Positions 32,979-41,114 of a stretch of 41,114 nucleotides of DNA are shown here, piece after piece. A program made the position numbers and the translations under genes. Each line of letters begins with the position of its first letter. The stretch's first letter is position 1. The stretch covers positions 5,325,719 through 5,366,832 of the forward strand of contig NW_006921532.1 of the NCBI RefSeq assembly GCF_000340215.1, given 5' to 3'. The stretch is from Pseudocercospora fijiensis CIRAD86 (lineage: Eukaryota; Ascomycota; Dothideomycetes; Mycosphaerellales; Mycosphaerellaceae). The notes under the pieces are model-generated. The model ran no database searches and was not told the DNA's origin. It saw nothing but the letters and a program-made list of their open reading frames with translations.

Positions 32979-33141
32979 TATTAGACCGCTATACTAGTGC
33001 GCCTATTTACTAGCGTCTTACGCCGCGACAAAAGATCGGAAGTATCCGCGCTTAATAAGCATAGATCTCGGGCGCACTTATAGGCTAGAAGTCACGTGAG
33101 TCTTGGCGCCAAGCCTCAGCCTACACCTCTAGACTCTAATA
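32979..33141. repeat. Left 163-bp terminal repeat (less RIPed copy)
   Basis: Matches 36533-36695 along its full length. It keeps gtcacgtgagtcttggcgcc where the right copy has gttacgtaagtcttagcgct, so at every difference in this block the left copy has CA or TG and the right has TA. Confidence 0.9.
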
Positions 33142-33235
33142 CGCGCTTCCCTCTTCTTAGCTACGGCCCCCGTAGCCTATAACGTTATACCCCGCACCCT
33201 TATATATAGCCGGGCAACGTCTTCTTAGTAAACCC

Positions 33236-33243
33236 CGTACCCG
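33236..33243. repeat. Left hAT target duplication (cgtacccg)
   Basis: Eight bases before the hAT end. The partner at 36264-36271 is cgcacccg; the single difference is a CA to TA change. Eight-bp duplications are diagnostic for hAT elements. Confidence 0.82.
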
Positions 33244-36200
33244 TAGGGATATCGTTAGTAACGTTACTAACCTCGATAGCATTGTTAGTAATATATTAAC
33301 CGTTACTAACCGTTAGTATTGCTATCTAGTGCCTTAGGCTCTAGTTGTAACCTTATCTTATAATAGCATTAAGTAAGTAAATCCGTAGAATACTACTATA
33401 GTGCCTTCGAGACACACTCGGTGCTAGTACCCTTTATAGATCTACCTCTTGCGATTCGAATAAGCTCAAATTAGTATACATTCGCGTAGATAGTGCTTCC
33501 GTAGGTCTACCGAGAGGTTGTTGCTAGGGATACTGCTACGCTTAGGGTTACCTAGCAACTATAGGGTTATACGAAGAAGGTGTCTATACTAATATTGTTA
33601 GAAAGGCCCTAAACTCGAGAATTCGATAGAGCCGATTAAGAGAGAATTGTTTGTGTTTTTACCGCCTATTTAGCCTATTAGATCCTCTGTTTTCCGTATA
33701 TTTAGCAATTTAGCGAATCTATAAATTCCTACTTTTTAGAGATGCCTAAGCAAACCTATACTAATGCCCTTAACTTCTAACCTATTAAGACGGATTTCTA
33801 AGGCGAGTTCGTACAGTATATTTAGTGCAATCTCTCGAGTAGTATTATAGCGAAGAATAGCCTCAAACGGAAGCAGAAACACCTATCTAAATATAAGTAG
33901 TATCTAGAGCATATTGCAAAGTTTCCGGAGCCTACGCCTACGGAAGATACGTACCTAAGAACGAAGCAAGGCACGCTGCCATTCTTACGTTAATAGTATA
34001 AAGAAGTGCGAGATTATGCTATTGCGAAGGCAATCTTAGTTAGCGGCAGCGCCTTCTTAGCAATAGATAAGCGGCATTATCCTAAGTAGACTAAAGCCTT
34101 CTAAACCTTTAATTAGCACTATAATCTACCGGATCGCGAGAAGGTCGTCGAGTGCCTACCCTTTATTAAGGATAATGTCTAGAGAGCAGTCTAAGAGGTG
34201 TTTAATATATAGAAGGACCTCAACTTTAGTACTAACGAGAGCGAGAGTCGCGGCGGTACGCGCTTCTATAACTTATTAGCGAATACTCAATCTAGCTCGT
34301 TCTTCTACGACCTACTCGATATAAAGGACTCCGACGCTAATGCCGTAACCCTCGCGAGGTAGGTAACTAAACAGGTAATGCCCTTCGTTAATAGCAATCT
34401 TAAGAGGTAGAATTCGCTCTAAACCGACACCTGCGCGACTATAAGAGCGCTCTACGATCGACTCGCCGAGAATCCACTTACTAGCTATATAATATACGTA
34501 TTCTACGACTCGTACGGCCTCTAGTTGTATATTAGTAACTAGGGTAACTATACGAAGAAATTGCACCTGCCCTATTATAGCGACACCCTCCGAGCCGCCG
34601 CTTACGTAACTAGCATGTTTAAGAGGTCTAAGAAGGTATAGAATATATTAAAGGTGTTCGTAGACAATAGGAGCGAAGTGATACGAGCATTCGTAGTAGT
34701 ATACCTTACTCGCTAGGGTTTATACTATGCCTCTATATATAGCCTATTTATTATAACTACGGTTCTTTAAGACTACGCAAGAACACTGTTAAAACGGCTC
34801 TTTAGGAATAGCAACGGTTAGCTCGCGAAGGGAGCGACAGCGGTACTAGACACTATCTATTCGGCGGTCTTCTAGCGTAGGCTCTATAATCTATATACCC
34901 TTCTCGAGCTTATTAATAAAGCGCGCCTTATTAGTGAGAGCGACACGTCTCGAGTCGGCGATATCGTGCCTCGCTAGCAGTCTCTACGTAGATCGATTGT
35001 CTAAGCGCGCCTGCCTTACTCTAGTAACTTACTATTACTATTCGACCTTAGAATGCAGAAACAGACTCAACCTATCTACTAGGCGGTATACTCGCTAGAC
35101 ATTACTAATCTAGCTGTTTCTATATCCTTTAGTAACGCTAATGAAACCGCAAGAATCTCCTTCTTTAAGCGCTACTTTAGATACTAGGAAAACGACTAAA
35201 CAACACAGGCAGCGTATCTACAGTTTAACGACGAATTCATCGAGTTTCGAGACTTAAGTAAGCGCTTCTACGCTATTAACAACGACCTTAGTCGCTAGCG
35301 AGAGCGTAGCAATATTCGTAGCTATTAGGACCTTGTCTATTGTAAGGCGCCTTTAATAGCAGAGATTGCGCTACGCCTACACCGCACGCCTACTAATTTA
35401 GTGCCTTCTAAGCGTGCGTTTAGCGCTATAAACTTCCTATAGAACGACTATCGCTCGAAGATGTCCGCCGCTCGCACTAACGACTGCGCCTATATCTATA
35501 TTAATAGCCGTACCTTGCGTAGAAGACTATTCGAAGAGGTTATACGGCGCTAGCGATAAGCTAAGTTGCGAGAGATTAAACGCTAGCAATTAGCAACTAA
35601 GAAGGAGGTCCGTAAAGCTAAGCTTAATGCACTTATTAGCTTCGAGCAGGCTATAATAAACGATTACTGCCTAGAGCTAAGCGACCCTCGATATCTCTAT
35701 AAAGATTAGCTAATAGAAATGTTTAGACTTTATTAGGTAGGCGTACCTAATAAATACGAGGAATGCGAGGAAGAGCCGGCGGCTATTAACTATAATAATA
35801 TCTTTGTACTATTGCTTATACCTGCTTCTTAACCGGCGTATTTACTATTCTTTAAACTACCGAATAGTTAGGCTTCTAGCTTCTACGACGCTCTAGTTAT
35901 TTATATACAAGATCTATTATAAGGCAGCTAGTAGGAGCTAGAGACTTATAGTAACTATGCTAGCGTAGAAGCGCTTAGGTAGGCGCTTTAATAAGAGCTA
36001 CCTACTAAGCGATAGCGCACTTGAATCTATAGTAAAATTGAGGTCTATATATCGTTAAATCTATGTCTTCTATACGGCACTTTATCTATAGTCTTTATAT
36101 GCCTGCAAAGGCACTATACTAACTTTAATAACCGCAACCTTCCTCTTTAGGTTAGCTTATAACAGCCCTATAGTTAGCAACTATTCACTTATCGTTTGCA

Positions 36201-36263
36201 ACGTTAGTAACACGGTTGCTAACGTTAGTAACAGTTGCTATTACTAACTAAGTAACACCCCTA
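33244..36263 (+). mobile_element. hAT DNA transposon (3,020 bp), RIP-inactivated
   Basis: The left end reads tagggatat and the right end, inverted, taggggtgt: short terminal inverted repeats differing by two transitions. Subterminal gttagtaacgttactaac (33254-33271) and similar gttagtaac motifs near the right end (about 36200-36240) are likely transposase-binding repeats. The 8-bp duplication and the internal transposase frame confirm a full-length hAT. It was inserted into the miniature LTR unit. Outside the transposase the ends hold no genes. Confidence 0.87.
33742..36024 (+). pseudogene. hAT transposase relic (761 codons)
   Basis: hAT transposases excise and reinsert the element and dimerise through a C-terminal domain. 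The frame keeps its ATG (MPKQTYTNALNF) at 33742 and ends in a true TGA at 36022-36024; all internal stops are TAG/TAA, with no frameshift. Readable parts include GTLPFLR at about 33970, SESRGGTRFYNLLANTQSSS at about 34240, PLTSYIIYVFYDSYGL at about 34480 and GNYTKKLHLPYYSDTLRAAA at about 34545. The dimerisation region is clear: APLIAEIALRLHRTPTNLVP at about 35350, SKRAFSAINFL, then KMSAARTNDCAYIYINSRTL at about 35460. The usual PSERxFS has Glu to Lys. Length is normal for the family. Confidence 0.9.
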
Positions 36264-36271
36264 CGCACCCG
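36264..36271. repeat. Right hAT target duplication (cgcacccg)
   Basis: Partner of 33236-33243; directly follows the inverted hAT end acaccccta. Confidence 0.82.
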
Positions 36272-36532
36272 AATATATAGCTAGGCAACGCCTTAGTATA
36301 CCCTATACTCGAGGCAGCTAATTAAACAACTATCGCAATCTTTTTTTAACTGCTTATAAGTCGACCCCTCTAAGGCAGGTGCGCCTATAGCAGAGTCGCG
36401 CGCCTAAGGCAATTAGGCGCCTCCGAAGCCGCGTCTACCGAGGATTAGCCTAGTCGGCTAATAAGCGTGCGCCGACTCGCCGAGAATCGACGCGCGACCG
36501 TTAAACCTATAGACCGTTAAGCGCGGATACTA

Positions 36533-36695
36533 TATTAGACCGCTATACTAGTACGCCCGTTTACTAGCGTCTTACGCCGCGACAAAAGATCGGAAGTATC
36601 CGCGCTTAATAAGCATAGATCTCGGGCGCACTTATAGGCTAGAAGTTACGTAAGTCTTAGCGCTAAGCCTTAGCCTACACCTCTAGACTCTAATA
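36533..36695. repeat. Right 163-bp terminal repeat (RIPed copy)
   Basis: Full-length match of 32979-33141, with CA and TG positions of the left copy replaced by TA. It ends ctctaata and is followed by the gagag duplication (36696-36700). Confidence 0.9.
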
Positions 36696-39600
36696 GAGAG
36701 AGGGCTCGGGTATTACGAGCGGTTAGTATATATACCCTATATAAGAGGGTAGCTAACAAGATTAAGCCCGTAAAGGGTAGCGTATATATAACCGATAGGT
36801 CTAATCCTAGCGGAAATCCTAACTAGCGACAAAAGTGCCTTAACCGCGAAGCGATATTAATACCTAGGGATAGTCTATACGACTAGAGGTATATTACTAA
36901 AAAGTTCTCCGCTATTCCTAGGGGATCGAGGCTAACGCCGGAGAGACTAGCGAATATTAAACCTAGTATCGAGCTTTCGGATCTTAAACTAGATTTGCTA
37001 TACGAGCTTCTATACAACCGCGAAGCCGTATTAGTATATAACTTTACGTATCTAGGCAGGATTAACCCGGAGGTTGCCCCTCTATAGAGGATCTAAACGA
37101 TCGAGTATAAGCCTTAGGCTTACCTAGGGTTTAAGCTAAACCTAAGCCTAAGAGGTATAGTTAAGGACATAATACGGTAGCGTATAAAGGCTAGTACCTT
37201 AGAGCCTTCCTATACCTCGTATCGCAATCTATACTTCCTAGTTTAGAAGAAGATAGCTCCTAGGGAGCTAAAGAAGTATCGGCTAATTAACGCTACCTAG
37301 AAGTTTAACGTAGTTACGATTAGAGATACTAATCTTCCTCCGGAGACTAATAGGTTCTTAGAAGCCTTTACTAACTATATAGTAGCCTCGCTAGTTAATA
37401 TATTCTCGGGCTACGACTAGATACCTCTCTACCCTAACAGTAGAGACCTAACTAGTTTCGAAACGCCTCTTAGGCTATACCGACAAACTACTCTTCCCTA
37501 AGGGGCGACTAACTTAGTAGCCTAGTTCGTGCGTATTATAAACTAAGTCCTCGCGGCTTACATTTCTTATACTACGATACCTTTCCTCGACGATATCGGT
37601 ATTAAAGAGCCTAAAACTAGGTATAATAACGAAGAAGTAGAGCCTAGTATTCGGAGGTTCTTTCTTAAATACATCTAGAACCTCGATAGTGTCCTCTGCG
37701 ACTTAGAGAGGGCTAACTTAATAGTATATAGGGAAAAGCTTTAGCTCCTATACAAGCGTATAAACATTGTCGGGTTTGTTACTAATAAGAACGGCCGCTA
37801 TCCTAACAATACACGGGTCCTAAAGATTGTGTCCTAGCTAGACCCTACCTATTAGAAAGATGTCCGGATTTAGCTTAGAGTAGTCTCCTACTTCCGTATC
37901 TAGGTCGAAAACTTTGCGTTAGTATATAAGCCTCTATACGCCTTACTTAAGAAGGATATAGAGTTTAAATAGACCTCCGTTTACTAAGCCGCTAAGGATA
38001 AGGTTACTAAGGCACTAGTTAGCGCGCCTACGCTTACCTCTATTAACTACTCGAAAGGCGTAGGTCTGCTAATTGTTGCTATCGACTCGAGCGGGGAAGG
38101 CTATAGCGAGATACTAATATAGTATAATCGTAAGGAGCCCTCCTTACGTTACCCTATCCGGTACGAGTCCGGTCTATAGAAACCTATCGAGGCCCGATAC
38201 GATACTAGTAAGCGAGAGTGCCTTAGTATCTATAAGGCTCTTAAGAAGTTCCGACCTTAGCTCTTTAGAGTATTCTTTCGCCTAGAAGTCGACGCTTAGA
38301 CGCTAGTCTATTAACTTAACCGTATAGCCTCCGACCTACCTAACTCTACGATAGCTCGGTAGGTTGCCTAGATCTATTTGTTTGATTTCGACGTCTTCTA
38401 TATTCCTAGCAAGAAGTATACTAGACCGGATAGCCTTTCTAGAAGGCCTACTATAGAAGGGGACATTGCCGAGATAATAGAAGAAGAGGATATCGACGCG
38501 GTTATTAACCGTACCTTCTTTACTACCTTCTATATTAACGCTATGCTAGTAATTACTAGGTCTACTACCGACGACTAACCTAGTAACTAGCCTAACGAAG
38601 ACCCTACTACTAACGGCGAGGACTAGGACGATACTAAGGCAGACGAACTAGATAGGGATAATATCCTTAATAGGGTCTACTCCGACGACTCCTATAATAT
38701 CGCCTACTTCCTTACCTATACGAAGAGAGCTCCTAGTCTATTAAAGAGTTAATACCGTCGTATTATTCGCTATTCTCGGAGGTTCCTTATTAAAGATCGC
38801 ATCCTTTAGCGATAGGCTATAGTTAATATACCGCTCTAGCGTATTATTAACGATCTAGTAGCCCGATAAGAAATTCTTCGTTCTGTTTATAATAAGCTCG
38901 GCTACCGGGCGGCGGAGGGCACCTTCGATATCCTTCGTCCGACGTCGACGCTACTAGTAGGACGGCGTATAAGCTAATGTCTCCCGCTACTATAAGAGCT
39001 ATCCTAAGTACAACTTTAGGAACAGCTACCGACGTCTAGGAGAGCTACGTATCCCTGCTACCTAGTTAGTTAGGGAGCGGTAGTATAGCGATAGGGTCTA
39101 CCTTAGCCGTAATAATAGCCTATATATTATTCGAGAGGGTCTTTCTCGATAGCCGGAGGCCTATTATTTCTATAAGGGTTGCGGTGCTATTAATGCCCGT
39201 AATATAGCTACCTTCCTATTTAAGGATCTGTTTTGCCGCTAGGGAACACCTTACGAGGTTATCTTAGATAACGCTACAAATAATATAGCTAAGGAGGTTT
39301 AAGCGCTACTTGTTTCGTACGGGGCGAAGAACGTTCGCATCTCCCCGTACTATCCCTAGTCGAATGCTATTATTAAGCGCGGCTATCGGTCGTTAATTAA
39401 TGCCCTATCTAAGATAACTAATAATAGCGACAGATTAGTTCCTATTTCTACCCGCGTCCTAGCCCTTCTCTAGGCGGACCGAACTACTATTATCGACACG
39501 ACTAGACTTATACTAGCGGAACTTATAATTAGGAGGGACGCCGTTCTTCCTATTAAATTGTCCTATCGCACGTACGGCGTTTACAATTAGGGGTCTGTTC

Positions 39601-40295
39601 GTACTAGGGCAGATCTTCTTGCCCTACGGGCTAAGGCTCTTAAGGATATAACTACGACTTCTTAAGAGGGTCTTACTCGACAACGTCGGCTTCGGGAAGA
39701 GGCTAAGTAGTATTTTAATAACTATAATGCTATTAATTAGGAACCTCTAAAGGTTAGCGATATAGTCCTTCTATACCGGTCCGAACTAGAGTACAGTTAC
39801 TCCTATAAGCTAGCCTTTAAGTAGAAGGGTCCTTATAGAGTAAAGGAGGTCCTTTACTCGGGTTCCGTATACCTTCTTTAGGAGCTAGATAGTGCTACCT
39901 TAAAGCACACTTACCCTCGGGCTAATCTAAAGAAGATCGTTAAGTTACGAGAGCCTGCCCGCCCTCTGCCGACCGAGGAGGAAGTTAGTGCCTCTATAGA
40001 CCCTCTACCGTCCTTAGATACCTATCGGGAGGAGGATCCTATCGCTATTCTAGATCCTGTTCTGCCTAAGAACTATGCCTATCCCTAGATTCGTCTTAGT
40101 AAGCTATTAGGAATAACTTAAGAACAAAGGGAGGGTTATATACGGATTAACTATATATAGAGCGTTTCCGATATTGATTCCGATTCTAATAGTAAACTAG
40201 ACTTCTAGCTATCTAACTCTAACTCCGAGGAACCTAACTAGTCTAGCGATAAAGACCGCCTAGAATTATAGCTAGACGACCCTGAGACTAAATAA
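36696..40295 (+). pseudogene. Element 3 pol relic (RT-RH-IN)
   Basis: The frame is re-entered right after the insertion: YTLYKRVANKIKPVKGSVYI at about 36730, then LIPRDSLYD, GSRLTPERL at about 36925 and LLYELLYNREAVLVYNFTYL at about 36995. Reverse transcriptase: KYRLINAT-KFNVVTIRDTN at about 37275, NIFSGYD-IPLYPNSRDLTS, and an intact catalytic PFLDDIG at 37580-37600, in contrast to the other elements. RNase H: LLIVAIDSSGEGYSEI at about 38070, RLFDFDVFYIP-like residues at about 38378 and RPDSLSRRP. A frameshift near 38970 leads to integrase: GTPYEVILDNATNN at about 39245, ISPYYP-SNAIIKRGYRSL at about 39340, where the catalytic Glu is Lys. The stop is at 40293-40295. Confidence 0.9.
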
Positions 40296-40299
40296 TCGT

Positions 40300-40491
40300 A
40301 TGTCCTTTCCTGCCTCTACTACGTTGCTTTCCTTGCCTCTATTAACTATTCTCCGCGCTGTTAATATAGTGCCGCCCTATAGCTTTAGTCCTTACTACCT
40401 GTTCCTACTAATGTTAATACTCTTAGTTATTACCCTCTTTTACTTTTACCTTGTCTATTGTTTTGCTCTTTTGTCTTTTGCCTTCGATTAA
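40300..40491 (+). CDS. Small intact hydrophobic frame after element 3 pol (hypothetical)
   Basis: A 63-codon frame with ATG at 40300, four bases after the pol stop, and no internal stop. The second half is one long hydrophobic run (YLFLLMLILLVITLFYFYLV) that would form one membrane span. Having escaped RIP stops is notable, but the stretch is pyrimidine-rich and short, so chance openness is quite possible. It ends about 55 bp before the long palindrome at 40546. I see no resemblance to a known envelope-like protein. Confidence 0.25.
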   Translation: MSFPASTTLLSLPLLTILRAVNIVPPYSFSPYYLFLLMLILLVITLFYFYLVYCFALLSFAFD

Positions 40492-40545
40492 TATTGCTAT
40501 AGCTTTACTCTTTTTGTTTTTCCTTAGAAAGAACTATACGAGGAA

Positions 40546-40586
40546 TAGCTTCCGAATGTTACCCCCGGGGTAACATTCGGAAGCTA
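40546..40586. other. GC-cored palindrome, copy 4 (41 bp, perfect)
   Basis: The arms tagcttccgaatgttacccc (40546-40565) and their exact inverted complement (40567-40586) flank one C. The inner part begins tgttaccccc and closes taaca, resembling an LTR start. It follows element 3 pol by about 250 bp, so it may mark the start of the 3' LTR, though no second LTR copy was found. Confidence 0.88.
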
Positions 40587-41114
40587 GCCGAACCTAACCT
40601 CCCGCCCTTCTAGGACTACTTCCCTCTAGTTTCCTAGTCTCTAGCAACCGCTATTAGGTAGCAACGATAATAAGATACTCCGCTAGAGAAGATTGTTCCT
40701 GCCCTAGTTAGTATTAGCTACGTAGGATACTAAGAAAGGGAGGATCCCTCTCCCTTCCTAGCTCTTAGATAGACGTAGCAACCTAGGCCTATAGCCTCTA
40801 AGAATAGGGACCTTAGGCCGCTAAGCTTAGTATCTAGAAGAAAGAAGAACGCACGGGCTACGTTTATATACCTACTACTATAAAAGGTAATGCTATATCT
40901 ATAACGATAGTGCTATAGGCTAATATAAGCTACGCTAGGCCTAGGCGATTTGCTCCTAGTTACCGAGTATCTCTAGAGAAAAGCTAATACTATCCCGGGG
41001 GTATTATTAGTCCCGCCGGCCTTACTACTATAGATTACTACTAGGTACTCGAACTTACTAGTTATATTTCGAGTACGCGGGAATCTACGAAAGCTAGAGG
41101 TTAATAAAAGGCGC
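40587..41114. other. Non-coding tail, possible element 3 LTR sequence
   Basis: No coding frame is recognised. A TATA-like actataaaagg lies at about 40877-40888, and a small palindrome aagggaggatccctctccctt at about 40736-40756. A promoter-like box downstream of pol would fit a 3' LTR, but without a matching 5' copy this is unproven. Copy 5 of the GC-cored palindrome lies inside it. Confidence 0.35.
40984..41010. other. GC-cored palindrome, copy 5
   Basis: Starts ctaatactatcccggggg and closes tattattag; same plan as 29585-29611 with two or three substitutions, and unrelated flanks. Confidence 0.72.

Larger units (their letters stand above)
32979..36695. mobile_element. TRIM-like unit: 163-bp terminal direct repeats, carrying a hAT insertion
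   Basis: The unit starts tattagacc and ends ctctaata, i.e. RIPed forms of TGTTAGA...TCTAACA, the usual LTR termini. It is flanked by a 5-bp duplication, gagag. Once the hAT (33244-36263) and one copy of its 8-bp duplication are removed, the internal part is only about 360 bp and has no coding frame, so the unit is about 690 bp: a terminal-repeat retrotransposon in miniature, moved in trans by an autonomous gypsy element. No clear primer-binding site or polypurine tract was seen, which leaves other explanations for the direct repeats open. It interrupts element 3 between gag and pol. Confidence 0.78.
29731..40295 (+). mobile_element. Element 3: Ty3/gypsy retrotransposon split by a nested insertion
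   Basis: Two reading frames, gag-protease (29731-32805) and pol (36696-40295), are interrupted by the 32979-36695 unit; without it the coding span would be about 6.8 kb. The pol belongs to a different gypsy lineage from elements 1 and 2, marked by the motif PFLDDIG and RLFDFDV/LSRRP-type RNase H tails. No pair of LTRs could be matched: sequence after 40300 has TATA-like features but no copy is found upstream of 29731. Confidence 0.85.

Noticed and set aside
34312..34566. Open minus-strand frame of 84 codons
   Set aside because: Antisense shadow of the hAT transposase; the plus strand carries family motifs.
1..41114. tRNA or rRNA genes
   Set aside because: I saw no cloverleaf with conserved A and B boxes and no rRNA-like sequence while reading; a covariance-model scan would be needed to be sure.

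Overview
This window is a gene-poor, repeat-dense stretch of a fungal nuclear genome, almost certainly a filamentous ascomycete (Pezizomycotina). CpA and TpG are scarce and TpA is very abundant, while CpG is kept. Every long ancestral reading frame is broken by in-frame TAG and TAA but almost never by TGA. This is the expected product of repeat-induced point mutation (RIP, CpA to TpA on either strand), which turns CAA/CAG/TGG codons into stops and ATG into ATA. The best internal proof is a pair of 163-bp direct repeats (32979-33141 and 36533-36695), where a run of differences is CA or TG in one copy and TA in the other. No gene here looks functional.

Layout. 1-4.2 kb: a palindromic foldback element, a RIP-killed and internally deleted Argonaute relic (PAZ, linker and late PIWI segments readable), a second foldback, a 136-bp minisatellite, and two unrecognised relics. 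4.2-8.2 kb: one continuous frame of a Plavaka-type (CACTA-related) DNA transposase, followed by a strong cruciform built of 10-bp repeats. 8.4-9.0 kb: the 3' end plus LTR of a Ty3/gypsy element. 9.0-14.3 kb: a Tad1-like LINE on the minus strand. 14.8-18.3 kb: three unrecognised relics (a polytopic membrane protein, a minus-strand frame with a basic tail, and a plus-strand frame with an acidic tail).

Nested insertions. Element 1 is a complete gypsy chromovirus at 18618-25777 with 198-bp LTRs and a 5-bp target duplication (gtttc). It sits inside the pol frame of element 2, a minus-strand gypsy element: the integrase tail resumes on the right at 25783 and the chromodomain is on the left at 18453-18617. 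Element 3 is a gypsy of another lineage, with gag-protease at 29731-32805 and pol at 36696-40295. It is split by a small LTR-flanked unit (32979-36695, duplication gagag), which resembles a terminal-repeat retrotransposon in miniature. That unit is itself interrupted by a 3,020-bp hAT transposon (33244-36263) with an 8-bp target duplication.

Smaller signals: five copies of a GC-cored palindrome with a CCCCGGGG centre, most of them lying just 3' of retroelement reading frames, and loss of catalytic residues by TpG to TpA changes in several elements. The Argonaute relic, a gene of the RNA-silencing pathway, flanked by two foldback elements inside a repeat graveyard, is the most biologically interesting content.
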